Below are positions 1 through 12,154 of a stretch of DNA of 64,000 nucleotides, one piece after another (the stretch's first letter is position 1; each line of letters opens with the position of its first letter). The position numbers and the translations under genes were made by a program. This DNA is from Spirometra erinaceieuropaei (taxonomy: Eukaryota > Platyhelminthes > Cestoda > Diphyllobothriidea > Diphyllobothriidae). The notes below the pieces were generated by a model, which saw only the letters and a list, made by a program, of their open reading frames with translations, was not told the origin of the DNA and made no database searches. The DNA lies in assembly GCA_902702965.1 (NCBI GenBank), contig CACRXP010000177.1:327207-391206 (forward strand), given 5' to 3'.

Positions 1-27
1 TACATTGATTGAAAAGGAGTTATAAAG

Positions 28-484
28 TTGGTGGACTAACTCATGAAATGTCAACCGAAATTCCGAAATGTGTTTCCGTTTCGAAAATATTAACTAAAGA
101 GTGTTGCAAAAGCTATCTTCATGCAGCATAATTATGCAATAATTCAATTACCTCAGGATGTCGGCTTTCGAACGAACGACTACTTAACTAGCACGCATTT
201 TTCTCATTCATTTTCGATGCTCTTAAATTTCAATTATTTCATTTTTAAAGGTCCCGAAAATCAATGAAAAAATGCATGCTAACTAGGCAGTCATTTTTTG
301 CAATGTATAGCTTTTGTATGCAGCCGGAAAATAAGTTCGTTCGAAAGTCGACATCCCGAGGTAACTGAATTATTGCATAATCATTTTGCATATTGATAGC
401 TTTTAAAACCCTACTTAGTTGATATGTTCGAAACGCAAACGCATTTCTTAATTTCGGTCGACATTTCATGAGTTGGCCCACCAA
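28..484. mobile_element. Palindromic (fold-back) MITE, short form
   Basis: The two halves are reverse complements: the left begins TTGGTGGACTAACTCATGAA and the right ends with its mirror. The family consensus seen in other copies has termini CAGTAGGTGGGCTAAC and a TA target site. This copy is about 457 bp, half the usual size, and lacks the central part. ORFs called across it are palindrome artefacts. Confidence 0.8.
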
Positions 485-487
485 CAG

Positions 488-950
488 TATATTACCTTTA
501 CCTTTACACCTTTACAAGCTGTTGCCATTTTTCAGACGTCGACAGGTCTTAAATGTGAATAGGAGTGTTGACTTTAGCTGTGTCGACCGCGCAGGTTTTC
601 CTATCTTCCGAAAGTTCGACAGTCGCCACCGTTTCGACAATAAGCCGTTCTGTGGAATGAGACGCACGCATGGACAACTATTTAGCAGTACTCCGGGCTG
701 CTATAAATTCTGCGTTAATAGCAAAGGCTTCTTTAATGTATGAACACAATTTCATCTGAAGTGATTTATTGGTGTGAACAAGACGTCTCGAGTCTTCCTA
801 ATGGGATTACGGACGGAGGTACGGGTTCGCGACAGCGTTGGACACCTACTTACACAATGGTAGTAATAAGAATTGCGACAAAGGTAAATTCATTGACGTC
901 GGCGTTTTTGACTGTACATAAGTAAACTCCTGATGTTCATGTTGTTGAAT
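488..950. other. No recognised feature
   Basis: Between the left MITE and block A. The short ORFs here lack family similarity or splice context. Confidence 0.5.
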
Positions 951-1360
951 TATTAATCTAATAATCTAAATTTAGCGAGCACCTGCAAAAAGTAGTGTTA
1001 GATTGTGTTGTGCAAGCTGGAGTGTGTGTGTGTGAACCAATATTCCAATTTTTAAGGCCTAAACTGAGCAAACTCCATCGTTCTCTGGCTGGTAAGCATT
1101 ACAATAACTTGTTAGGGCTTGGTGTACATACCAGCTCGATGGGAAGCTGTTAAGCACAAGCACTGCAAAAGAATCCAGATAGGTTATACGCCTTTTGCAC
1201 ACGATATTCAGGTCAAGGGAAGGTGTCATTGCCTTCAGAACCCAACATGCAACAACCTGTTAACAAGACTTCAGTGCGCCAGTTACGTGACCCTAGGCAA
1301 CGCGTCCATTCTTATCAAAATGTTCATGAAAAGACGTATGCCGTGCTGGCATATATGTAA

Positions 1361-1369
1361 TATAAACAG
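1361..1369 (+). promoter_or_regulatory. TATA box of copy A
   Basis: TATAAACAG lies 47 nt before the position aligned to the start codon. The spacing and the flanking sequence (CAGGCACGCA follows) match copies B and C. A short conserved stretch containing CGTGACC lies about 80 nt upstream in all three copies. Confidence 0.6.
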
Positions 1370-1407
1370 GCACGCAAGGTCCAGAAAAAACTACCACAGA
1401 ATACAAA

Positions 1408-4324
1408 GTGGGGAAGCTTACTGCGTATCAAGTAGTAAAACTCCTTTTCGTTATCAGCCTTCTAGTGTTGTTGGCAATTGGTGAGCAGTTTTTGCTAATG
1501 TACATTTTACTATATCAAACGTATTATAACGTACTCCCGACATAAGTACTACCTAAAAACCCAAATACGTGTTTCGCCGATATTCTGCCGCTGCGTGACA
1601 CAGCTGCGAGGGGTTAGACTCTTCAGTGGGAGCCCCAGCGTTCTCTATGCGGTTTCTGGTAATGTGAACTCCAGAAAATAATCAAGTGAATAATTTCAGA
1701 AATTACTCAGTTCAGGACATGGGATAAGTCTCGAAAACATGAATTTTTAGCATCACAGCCGTAACGTCAATGAATATTCCACTTGAGGACAGTCGACTAC
1801 TGTGGAATAACCACGAAATGCCCATTCCACAAACAAGCAGTACTACGGGTAGCATGAAATATATGTATCCAACGTATTATACCGTATTTCCGACACCAAA
1901 GCAAGTAAATTCGGTGGGTTTTGGAAGTACTTCATGGTATTTTTTTATATTTTAGCAGCTATTCGATGAACCTCCCGCTATTCCAGCAATGTGCCTTAAC
2001 CAGGGTGTAAGCTGTGCATGCTTAAGTTTTGAGCTTTAAAGAAATTCTCTGTTATATGCAGTTGAGCCATCCGAAAAAAGCTCGTCAGTAGTATGAAATA
2101 AACCTTATGTTGCATCCAATTTACTCCGTGGAATAAAATGTATATGCTCAGAAAATTCTTTGAAAGATTCCTTAATACGTCCTGCATTATGGCAACCACA
2201 TAAATTGTTCATTTTACTGAAGCTAAAATTATTAGCTGCGTTAATCATATGCATTTTTGGAATTCGCATTTCTAGTTAATAAAATGATGAACTCTAAGTT
2301 CAGAGCCTCATTAATCCTTACACTTGTCTCCCACTAGCTTTCGTCTCTTCCGACGACAGAGGTATGTTTTTTTACCTTGAAAACTTGCATCGATTTGCCG
2401 ACATAAGTAGTTTGATTTGATTTGGAGCATAAACATTTCGTGCAAGGCTGCATGTGCTTAAGCGTAAAACGATCCGAAATTTGCTATCCACACGGTGACT
2501 GTATATTTCACGAAAATAGTTTATGAATTCACTATCAGCGCGCAAACCTCAATTTCCACGAAACTGCCCATTTCCAATCGTGAATTGCAAGTTAAAAATA
2601 AAACTGGTGACTAAAATGCTTTGGACGGTTTGCATTTATCGGGATAATTTTAAGCAGAAAACCGGTAGGAAAAGTCCCTTTCACCAATCTTCAAATGATT
2701 AAACATTCTTATCACCAGATAACAGTCAGAAATTGAGCAGATGTTAGAGGATGATCGATGAAAGCTGGCATTAAATATTCAACGATCTCTTGGATGAAAG
2801 GTAGGATGTTTGGGTGCGCTGGAGTCGGTATATGAGGTATCATACGCTGATGATGGTCGTTAAGTGGGAGGTGCCTCCTACACTGTCAGTAACAGTTATC
2901 AGTTTAACACGGGCATAGTTCGCGCGCTACATTCCAGGGTATACCTGCTCCCGTGTTCAAGCCCCCTTATCCTACTTTATCTGTACTTTAACGCAAGGTT
3001 GCCAGAAATACGGGGTTAACATAGATCCGAGTCTCACTTTATTATCGCCAACTGATTGCTCGTCGTTGAGCGACAGACCAGATTAAATGACGGCATAGAT
3101 GACCTGTCCACTTACATCCTGTGGTGATAAGTTTGCCAGATGTGCTTTGAATATACGATCAAGTAAACTCGCCTGCGATGAGCTTTACACTGTCCTACAG
3201 TCTTACTTATATCTGCTTTCAAACATTTCTTCGAAATGATTGTTCCTTTGTGATCTTTGAGGGGCACTTCGCGATGGCGGGGCAAACTTCTCCACCGCCT
3301 TGGTGAACTACTGAGTGTTTGACAGTACGGTACACTCTTAAACTCTTGCAATTTACGCCATGGCGTAGATGCCCTTTTAGATGAAGAATGCCGCGTAAGT
3401 GGAGAATCAAAAGCGAAGAAATAAAATAAAATCTCAGGCTCAGTCATGCATCACGGCATTCGATGGCGGCCTAGACGAAGTAAATCGCCTTTTAAGGGCT
3501 GTTAGGGGTAAATCAAAGCAAAAAAGCCTGCCGCCTCCATGACGTCCATGGGGAACTTTTCCCTCCCAGAATCACAATCATACATTCAACGTAGTGTAAG
3601 ATGTCACTTGTAAAGAGTCAGAAAACATGTCACTTCACTGTCGTTGTGGTCGTTGCGCTACTGTGCGTATATATTTGATTTCATCTTAATTCGGTGACTC
3701 ATCAACTAAAAGTTGAGAAATCTACTCCACCAAGAGTTGAATTCAGTTTTTGTTTTCAACATGTAAGTTAAATTATGCTGTAACATCAAACTGTATACGA
3801 CCCACGATTATGGAAAAAACGTACTTTTACAGAGTTCAACTGAATTTGGCAAGTACCTGGAACCTTCTAGACGTGCATCAAATGGCGATGTTCGAGTAGC
3901 AAGAAAACACTAGTTATTCGCAATCTTATTATTTACCTTCTGACTTTAATATATATGAAAGGTAAGCTGAAGCGGAATATAAGAGACAAATGGTTTAAAA
4001 TGAATGCTTAAAGTATGCTTGTCAGCCATGTTATATCTATAAATAAGAATTTCCTATGAGAGAGATTCATTAAATAGTCGCTTAAAAAGCCACTGCCGCA
4101 CGAAGTTGAGCTAATCTCATACAGGGCATAGGAAATATGTGAGAAGATCATTTTGAAATAATTTACAACGCGTCTCAGTTAATCATTCCGACGGAATAAA
4201 ACAAAATGTTTTTTTAAAGTTGCAGATAATAATGATACAGAAGGGTATATATAACCGTTTGACATTCGTTTTGTATAAAACTTAATTTCTCTCTTATTTC
4301 AGAGCACGAATCTCGCCTGGCTAA
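1408..4324 (+). pseudogene. Micro-exon-type secreted peptide gene, copy A (decayed)
   Basis: Exons at 1408-1480, 2338-2361 (24 nt), 3943-3961 (19 nt) and 4303-4324 align with copies B and C. Joined in the same phases they would give a signal peptide with the core KLLFVISLLVLLAIA and a mature part containing DRDFNIYERARISPG before TAA. Two defects are visible: the codon aligned to the start ATG of copies B and C is GTG (1408), and the acceptor before the 19-nt exon reads TG (3941-3942) instead of AG. A TATAAACAG box sits 47 nt upstream. The gene is probably dead or wrongly spliced, but its peptide frame is still open, so the decay may be recent or a non-AUG start may be used. Intron 1 holds an insertion of about 350-400 bp (1521-1910). 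A polyadenylation signal AATAAA lies at 4982. Confidence 0.6.
1521..1910 (+). mobile_element. Dispersed ~350-bp element with terminal direct repeats, copy in intron 1 of copy A
   Basis: Contains the family core GCCGATATTCTGCCGCTGCG and CAGCTGCGAGGGGTT. A sequence like GTATTATA-CGTAxTxCCGACA occurs at 1521 and again at 1874. Absent from the same intron of copies B and C. Confidence 0.6.
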
Positions 4325-4981
4325 CATGACTTGGGCTTTTTAAACCATGCTGGCTTTTATTTACTTAATTTTAGTGATTAATTGGAAAAAAGAATTGTTT
4401 CCGTGTATAGTCAATGCATATACATTTGTTTTCTACATTAAAACTTGTTTTCAAAAACAAATACCTGACAAACAGTTACCGATTTTAATTTGCACTTTAA
4501 TGGAGATTGCAGTGACAGCATAGTGACACAAAAAGGGATATAAACTTGAAATCTGTCATTCATTTTATGGAATGACGATAAGCGCGATATGTGGTCTTTG
4601 CATTTCATGCAGTTTAAATCGGAAGTTCAAACAAATCATGTTAGGATACTTGACCAGATGAAATCCACAAATTGTCAGAAGAAAGGTTTGCTCAGTCATA
4701 TAATTAACATTCATATTCTACTACTGTTGGATAATATTGGCGACTAAATACAGGATATAGTCCCGAACCTACTACAGATATTTTCTGATGCCAGATACAT
4801 TCGCTGCAGAAGCTAAAATCTACCCTATTCAAAACAATATCAATATTTGACAGAAACGAACGCTTGACGAGCTTGCGGAGGCCGCCTTAGCCAAAACGCA
4901 CCTACCTCTTATAGTAACAGAAATATTTTAATTTTAAATCCAGCTTTTGATCGAGAGTGGCGAAAGTGTTTTTAAATCGCT

Positions 4982-4987
4982 AATAAA
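4982..4987 (+). terminator. Polyadenylation signal candidate, copy A
   Basis: AATAAA about 660 nt after the predicted stop. The homologous place in block C also has AATAAA (26546). In block B it is degraded (AATAGG). Confidence 0.35.
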
Positions 4988-5592
4988 GAGCGTACCAGAA
5001 CGACAAAATGTTCGTTTTCCAGACAGCAAAATTACTTCCAATGAGCCAATAAAATGCAATGTTTTGTCAGTTAGATTATGATACAAAATGAAAGATGTCC
5101 TTATGGTTAGAACGAGGTGATTTTCCAACTCAGTAAATTCTTAGCGAAATATTTTGGCTATTCCGAAGGCCGGTGTAAAACTAATGATCGATGCCGTCTA
5201 CCAGGGTCTTGATCGTATTACCCTAATTTTTTGTAAATTTTTACGGAGAGTGCTTCATGATACCCAAGGCCTAACAACCTTGATTTAAAAATATTCACGT
5301 TTTGCATACTTTAACGTGTAGTTGCAGTCCTACCCACAAAGTACGCTAATTATTTACAGGATAAACATTTCCCGGAAACAGTTAAGTTATAAGCAACATA
5401 AATTATATTGTAATGCGAAGAAACCGCCAACTGTGCATATCACAAAATGTCCCCCCAAAATGATGGAACTGGTGTAAATGGCGAGTATTTGGCCGTATTA
5501 TGCAAGAGGCTGATAAAGCTCTATGAAAGGTTTTATTTTAGCTTTGTTACTTTGATTTACATGCGCCGCCGGCTTGTGAATTTAACGTTAAT

Positions 5593-5600
5593 TATAAATA
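5593..5600 (+). promoter_or_regulatory. Second conserved TATA-like motif in block A
   Basis: TATAAATA is followed by a conserved stretch (AAGCTCGCACCCAGT at about 5622) and an ATG at about 5656. The block C homolog keeps TATAAATA (27145) and block B has TGTAAATA. No convincing ORF follows, so this may be an unrecognised start site or only a conserved AT-rich run. Confidence 0.25.
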
Positions 5601-6984
5601 CCCCTAGAGGGGTTGTGCACAAGCTCGCACCCAGTGTGAACATCGACTCAAACGATGATTAATCGGAAAGGATTTAATGACTTCTGATTTCCCTCGAAAC
5701 TGAAAGTGCGGATCGGTGGCAAATGGCCGCTCCATTTTCATTATTTTGCGATGAAGAAATAGCCCAAAGCACTTGAAATTGCACACTGAAAATTCCAATA
5801 TTTGTGCAAAAAATGACAAAAAGTAGTAGTCGCATCTGAAAACAGGAGTAGGACACTTATGGTTCATTTCAAATGATAGGTAAAATGTCATGATAGAATA
5901 CACAGTAAAATGATCAGAGGAAATTAAATTGATCTTCGCTGTTGCATGTCCCGCATATCCTGTCAAGAAGCCATGTTAAGTTTACGAATTCGCTTTATCT
6001 GTACGAAAACCCGAAGTAGGTGAACTGTTTGGTTGAGTAGATCCAGTCGATTTGTTTGCATTTCAAAGCAGACTTATACGAGATTTACCGGGGAAAAGCT
6101 TGGGAGGTCCAGCGGCAGAAATTCAAGCATCTGCCCAACATAAATGCAGGTTCGTTCACCACGGCTGTCCTGACGATTATTTCAAATGTAAGCGTAGCCA
6201 AGGATACAGAGTTCGGAGTCAGCTGTTGAAGGTTTTGGCCATGCCTCGGTTGCCATAACAATATCTGGACTGAACGGACATCATAGTCTGTGACAAGGGA
6301 GTCTTATTTTGTAAAGATTTGATATTTGAAAGGAGAGGCTTAATGGGGCCAATGGTTTGTTTATAAAGTACTGGAGCTAAGGCATCCAGCGGTTGAATTT
6401 TCACGAAACGAATAGATTGGATACTTCTGTTCGATTTTTATAGATTTAGTATCATCAAAAGCCTCCGATGTGGTTAAAGAGGAGTCGCATATTGGGGAAA
6501 GAAATGATGGACAGGAAAACCGAGCACTACTTGTAGTTACCTGCGTTTTTATATGAAATCTAAGGGTAAGATACCGCATCGTATTCCCGCCAGGATGACA
6601 GTGAGGATCCGGTGACCTATCTAAAACACCAGGGATATTTCTATGAGGACTATACTGGAAATACGATGGTGAAGGGAAGTTGTTGTTGGGTGGGGGACAC
6701 ACTGCCTCAATTGGAACGGAAATGCCAGGCATAGGCAGGGATATTGACAAACTTGTTTTAACAACTTCGATATAAACTCAGGGCGTAGTTGTAATGCGTG
6801 ATGCTTTGGGCGGGGAGTGGCGACAGGCGCAAGTGTACGGCCAGTTTTCTTTAAAAAACGTATTTTATCTATTGTTAGGAGGCTGAAATTGTACTCTGAT
6901 ACATATTTGACCCAGGAAGTCGCATTTGTTTATTAACATTAGCCGGTGGATTAGGCAGGGGTGTATGTATAAAAGACACATTTC

Positions 6985-7220
6985 AGAAGATGAAGATGCG
7001 ATGACTGGAACAAGGAGTTTATTTGCCTGACGTTTCGGATTCTCACTCAAAGCCATCATCAGAGACATTCGCCGTTATAGGTGATGCTGGCACCAGGAGT
7101 GCAGTATTTACAGCACGTGGCAGCCGTGGGACCGTATGCGCACTGCAATTAAGAGTGAGAATCCGAAACGTCAGGCAAATAAACTTCTTGTTCCAGTGAT
7201 CGCATCTTCATCTTCTGAAC
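6985..7220. repeat. Fold-back repeat with CTGACGTTTCGGATTCTCAC motif
   Basis: 6985-7050 and 7155-7220 are inverted copies (GAAGATGAAGATGCGAT...GCCTGACGTTTCGGATTCTC and its complement). The loop contains CAGTATTTACAGCACGTGGC and CCGTGGGACCGTATG. The same motif set recurs at 28650, 42470, 53690 and 56110. Confidence 0.75.
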
Positions 7221-8163
7221 TGCTACCTGGAATTCGCCTGTTCGCTTCTATCAGCAAAAGACGCATTGTTGAGTTGAGTCATGTTCTTTGCGCAGAGGAC
7301 TAGGCTAGGACGTGTTGAGGCCTCTCAAGGCGTTGAATAAAACTTGCTCATTATGAAAACGGGGAACGTCATTTCAGCGTTGGCTGCCGACATTTTTAAA
7401 TTGTTGAATTTCCTCTGCGTCAGTGTGAGGCAGGGGAACTATCCAATGTCACTTAAGGCAGACTTCTCTTGTTATCGCCTTTTTCAACCAAATGAAGTTG
7501 ACAATTAACAAAGAAGGAAAATAACTAATGTCAGGGCATTACGGTTGAGCGAACACAATCGCTTAGCGTGAGCGCCTCTGAATCTCAAGCGCAAAACTTT
7601 GTAGAAACAAATACGCACCTCATTAGCAGATATGCAGTGTGAAAATATGCTAGCGTTTTATTCGCTTCTCATATCCTCAGCTTATTAGCTCAATGACTTC
7701 AAACGCTTGTTTGATAGCTCTTTCGGAAATACTCGTTATATCGTCAAATATCATCTGATTTGGAATTTTTAGCGGATTTTACGTTATTATTAGTAGATTT
7801 GTATTTTTGAGCTATCGAAGGGTTAAGAAGTTCAATATGGACCGATGAAGTGTTCGGGTTCACCCTATTTTGAGGTTGCTAAGGATAGCTTTTCGGGCCA
7901 AGATTTTCGTACTCCGAGGTAATGGGGTATCTGATAGGTTTCGATTTTTTCACACATCTCTTTCGGAGCGTTATAAAATGCAAAAAAGACTTTCCCTGGC
8001 AAGGATCGAAACGTTTATTATTAACAACTATATACTTAAAAAGAAATACTGCAGTTAATTTGCCAGAGCCAACAGCAAAATGCAACTAATTTGCAAGACT
8101 TTCTAACTGGTTCGACAAAGATTGTGTGCAGCAGTTTAATGCATTTTAAGAATAGGAAACAAT

Positions 8164-8186
8164 TATATATATATATATATATATAT
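8164..8186. repeat. (TA)n microsatellite
   Basis: Eleven TA units in a row, at the boundary between the AT-rich end of block A and GC-richer spacer DNA. Confidence 0.9.
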
Positions 8187-8439
8187 CAGCGATGAGGGAC
8201 GACAGAGAATGCGGGTAGATTGATACAGCACTGTTTCGGGCTTATTCTGCCTTCATTCAGCCAATCATAACCCTGACCACCAGCAGCTGGGACCAGAAAC
8301 ACAAACATGCGCACAGACGCACCTGGCGCAGTCGGTCCACCACTGAGGCCTACCAGATGGGTCATAAGCACTTCATCGAACCGAACTTCATCAGTGCCTC
8401 GCCACCGAAGAAAATCGAAGTACAGGCAAAGCCTCAATA

Positions 8440-8760
8440 TCTTTGAAACTGCGATACGCGCCTTGACCTTATCCTTAACCCCCTCTTCGCTGACGACTCT
8501 GTTGTTGACGGTTCGACCGTCTTGACCGACGATTCCCACCGTGTTTTCGACGATAGCTTGCGTGCGAACTATTCAACAGCGCCAGTGGATTTGCGCAGTA
8601 TCTGCCGCACCCTCTCCTTCTTTCCCACCTTTGTCTGGTGTCAAGATAGAGTCAAGAACACTGGATGCGGGAGAGGACGAAAACCACCACTTAGGCGTAC
8701 CACCACACACAGAGTTCCACAGCGGACGCTGGGCAGGATTTTAAACATCAAGTAAATAGT
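8440..8760 (+). repeat. GC-rich dispersed repeat, copy 1
   Basis: Ends GGCGTACCACCACACACAGAG...CCACAGCGGACGCTGGGCAGGATTTT. The same end is found at 35960-36010, and the phrase GACGGTTCGACCGTC-like occurs near the start of both. It has GC content well above the neighbourhood. Confidence 0.5.
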
Positions 8761-8899
8761 ACGACACTAATCCCAGTTGGCGCGGGATAAATCGACAGCT
8801 GGTTGCACAGCAATATCCCAATGTTGGCATTTATTATGACTGCCCGCTGGACAACGACCGTGTTGTTTCATCGCCCCTGCCTCGTGACCCCTTTTAGGT

Positions 8900-9025
8900 G
8901 CTCGACTCTGCCCTTAGTGTCACAACTGCAGCAGCTATACAAAGAAATATAGACATATTCGCCTTCGGGTGCGAACATTTCGGGCTGGCAATAAACACAG
9001 ACAAAACAGAGTTTAGGTACCAGGA
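8900..9025 (+). mobile_element. RTE-like LINE reverse transcriptase fragment
   Basis: A short frame reads VTTAAAIQRNIDIFAFGCEH and then FGLAINTDKTE. This is the segment just after the catalytic FADD box in RTE-type reverse transcriptases. It is an isolated remnant. Confidence 0.5.
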
Positions 9026-9129
9026 CCAGTAAAGGATCACGCCGCGCCTAGGATTTGACACGCATTGGTGTACAAATCCCGCTACCTAGTCAGCACTGGC
9101 AGTTAGTATATCAGTCAGTATATTCGGAG

Positions 9130-10280
9130 TAAATCAAAGAAGCCCTGAAAACTCAATTTAGAGGGTAAAGGTGTAAGGGAAAGTGATTAAATTGTTAAAA
9201 TTTTGCATGCAGTTTTAGTGTGCAAAATGGATAAATCTAATAGTGCAACATAAAGGCGAAAAGGTATGACATTTGCGATAAAAATTGTTCAATGCATTGG
9301 CACTTTGAAAATTTCCATATGGATCAGGTTTAACGAACAAAAAAGGATCTGTTGAAATCATGTTAGTAGTATGTTTATAGTCATTTACGTAGTCCCCTAG
9401 ATCGGGGCTTCGGAAGTCCGGGTTGCATTTTCAGCAGGCGATTTCCCAGTTGTCTCTTGAACACACTCATGGTAGAGGAATTAACAACATACGTCAACAA
9501 GAACTCCATTGCCTAATGACCCTCTATGAGGAAAAGTAGGAATGTCGATTTTTGTGGCACAGTTCCTTTTTTAAGCTGGTACTCGTGTCGTCTGTGATAA
9601 GACTAGGACTCCATTTCAAAAAGCTTTTCCCGAACGACATCCAGATCAAGATTACTTAGCACATAAAACGTTGCTACGAAGTCACCTCTGTACTTCCTGC
9701 AGGGGAGGGGATAGGTGTTCAAGGCCGTCAGGCGCTGATTGTACGTAAAAATTTGTGCTAATGAACAGCCTTTGTAGCACGCAGCTGTACAACTTCGAGA
9801 ATATATATATATCCTTCCGAAGCCACGGCCGCCAAGCCTGTACCACATATTCCAAGTGCGGCCGAATAACTGCCCCATCCACCTTGCCAGAGATATATGC
9901 ATTCAAGTTAGCAAACGGTCGTCGTAACGAACTCATGACTGACATTTTCCGCGCTGCGACTTTAGAATACTGCGTGGCGAAGTTAGGATCGTCTTTAATG
10001 AACACGCCGAGATCTTTTTGCACATCTACCGTTTTAAGTGGTTGATTGCTCAGGAGATACTTTCGTGAGGGTGCATTCATCCTTTGTCGTACTGATACTA
10101 TGGGCATTACTACACATTTTTGACGTAGAATTTCATGCATCATTTCTCGCTTCATGCGATTAAAATCTCCAAAGCCAGTAAGGTATTCGTTTGACTGTAG
10201 ACCTCGGCCTAGATCTGTCTCGAATCTCGTCTCGATGGTAAATTCAAAATATACGGATGGTATTCCTGGTGGTGATCTTA
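9130..10280 (-). mobile_element. LINE C-terminus and 3' UTR, CR1-like
   Basis: On the minus strand, RT thumb and C-terminal region: a YLLSNQPL stretch, VDVQKDLGVFIKDD, KVAARKMSVMSSLRR, then IRPHLEYVVQAWRPWLRKD. After a frameshift comes YRGDFVATFYVLSNLDLD and degraded remnants of the final helix to about 9400. The 3' UTR (9130-9360) recurs at 55845-56075. It is 5'-truncated and frameshifted. Confidence 0.65.
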
Positions 10281-10289
10281 CAGCATGGG

Positions 10290-11840
10290 GCGAAGACATG
10301 GACCGCCCACTGCAACAAATTCACGAAACTGAACTACATTCGTCTCAACTGTCTCCGGGGTATACCAGATCAAATGTGGCAGAGATGAATAACCGAAATT
10401 GAGGTCGTGGAGCGGGCGGTAGGCATGCTGAGGCAGCAATGTGTGCATTTGTGTGCGAACATTGTTGTGACCATTGTTGTGACCAAACAAAACGCGGCGA
10501 AGTGGGCAAACCTCCAAAATAAACCTTAATCCCTGAAAACATGCTGCAATGATTACGGCTGTATCTACGCAGGGTAAATTGATCAAAAAGTGCAGACTTG
10601 TGCGCGCGAACTTCGGCTGGAGATCCTGCTCTCAAATAGCAGTAAAGGCCTAACAATAGCATCCGCCTTCTAGGAACGACAGACATTGGCCAAGGAGGTG
10701 GATTGCAGGTCCAACAGTCCACCCATGAGGCGCGGTTTTCGAAGGTCTAGCAAATCAGACTTTTTCGACCTACAGGCCACATCCTGAATACCTAACCTAG
10801 GCCACGACGGGATGCCTGTAATGGGATCAAGAGGCTTATCCATCCAACACACACAGACATAAACAGCTGTCGTTGTCGTGATGACTGCAGCACACAACCG
10901 AATTCGTAACAGAACGGTCACATCAAATATACAAGGGAAGACCTCTGGGAACCTTAAAAAAGGAAGTAGATGCGAAGGCTTGACTAATAACCCTTGTAGC
11001 CTGCAGAATTAAGAAGTTATTAGCAAGGTTCCATGTTGGAAATGTCTGACAACTGATATATGTATGAGCCACATTCCACACAGTTTTGACGGATCGTCGC
11101 CAGGGTGTCTAACTTCTCCTACTATTAAAGCGTTCTCATCCCAGCATCCTTAACTTACGACTGTATTTTCGAAAGCTGTGGGGCAAAATAAGAGCTTAGA
11201 GATGGTTAGAATGCTCAGTGCACGTACAAACACCTGCCAGACAAATAAACGGACGGAAAATGACCTTGGGGAGTAAGAGAAGATGCAAAAGGATCTGACT
11301 GTTGGGAAGTGGGATAATGACCTAGTTGATGGAGGAAGTAATGATTGGGCGAAAGGCAAATTATAGTAGACGGGTAGTAGGGGGAGGCGGTGAAGCGGAT
11401 GCGGATTGAAGAGGATAAACGTTGGAGAAACGCTCACACAACCGACCCTTCTAGGGAGACGCCGCGACGGTTGCTGGCCGACAAAGAGAACAAGGGCGAA
11501 ACTAACATGATGCCATCCGACCCTGCTCCTCAGGGGTCTACAAATCAATTGCGAGATGTGGGAGTACCTTGCCCAGGACAAAAATGGGCCCACAGAACAG
11601 TTGTAAAGACTGGAGCACTAGTATAAGTTGCCGGCCAGGCCACCTATGTGGAAGCCAAAAGGACGGCTCGCAAGTTTCCAGCGCCGCTGGAAGACAAACG
11701 TAAAACCTAATTCCTACCATTTTATCGCCGTTTACAACAGACATTCCGCGCAGGCAATGGCTTTATCGGACATCTTTGGATTCAGTGTAATAATAAGACA
11801 ATAACTTTATCCGCCGCCGCTTTAAACGCAATCTCTAAAT
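10290..11840. other. No recognised gene; spacer between LINE and block B
   Basis: Moderate GC, several ORFs of 80-147 codons on both strands with biased composition (11150-11593 minus is Ser/Phe/Pro-rich) and no recognisable domain. Probably old repeat DNA. Confidence 0.5.
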
Positions 11841-12107
11841 GAGATGCATGAGGATAACTTGTAAGGAAATAGTGTATATGCCTGGCTTGGAGGAAGCTGT
11901 TACGAGCAAGCATTGCAGAAGAATCCAGGCAGTTCATGCGCCTTTTGTGCATGATATTGAGGTCAAGTGGAGGCAGCATTGTCTTCAGAATTAAACACGC
12001 AACAACCTGTTAACAAGACTTCAATGCGCCAGTTGCGTGACCCTAAGAAATGCGCCCGTTTCTACTAAAATTTTCACGAAAAAAACGTATGCACCGCTGA
12101 CATATAC

Positions 12108-12116
12108 TATAAATAG
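12108..12116 (+). promoter_or_regulatory. TATA box of copy B
   Basis: TATAAATAG lies 47 nt before the ATG at 12155. It is conserved in sequence and spacing with copies A and C, while much of the surrounding DNA has diverged. Confidence 0.65.
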
Positions 12117-12154
12117 ACACACAAATTTGGGAATCAACTGCCGCAGAATCCAAG

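Larger units (their letters stand above)
950..7860 (+). repeat. Tandem block A (gene-bearing segmental duplicate)
   Basis: This is the first of three long diverged duplicates. Collinear similarity to blocks B and C runs through promoter, exons, introns and 3' flank. Anchors include the stretch before the signal exon (1095-1480), the 24-nt exon (2338-2361), the conserved stretch at about 3190-3450, the last exon (4303) and a 3' stretch at 7640-7840 that matches 18790-19000. It differs from the others by an insertion of about 350-400 bp in intron 1. By eye, identity in the best parts is about 70-80 percent, so the duplication is not recent. Confidence 0.85.

Noticed and set aside
3112..3447. 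Minus-strand ORF with a counterpart in block B (13604-13939) and partly in block C (23888-24050), sharing KTLSSSPRRWRSLP-like strings
   Set aside because: The three blocks are homologous DNA, so parallel open frames can persist by chance. The frame is interrupted in block C, conservation is not confined to codons, and it lies inside an intron of the plus-strand gene. Kept only as a remote possibility of an antisense exon.
6361..6750. Pro-rich minus-strand ORF (129 codons) with partial similarity to minus frames at 18001-18240 and 63315-63536
   Set aside because: It is in the homologous 3' part of the blocks. The copies carry indels out of frame and no splice or domain evidence supports coding.
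9682..10299. 205-codon minus-strand ORF, the longest in the window, as a host gene
   Set aside because: It is the thumb/C-terminal region of a CR1-like LINE reverse transcriptase (RPHLEY-x-x-QAWRPW) and degrades downstream.
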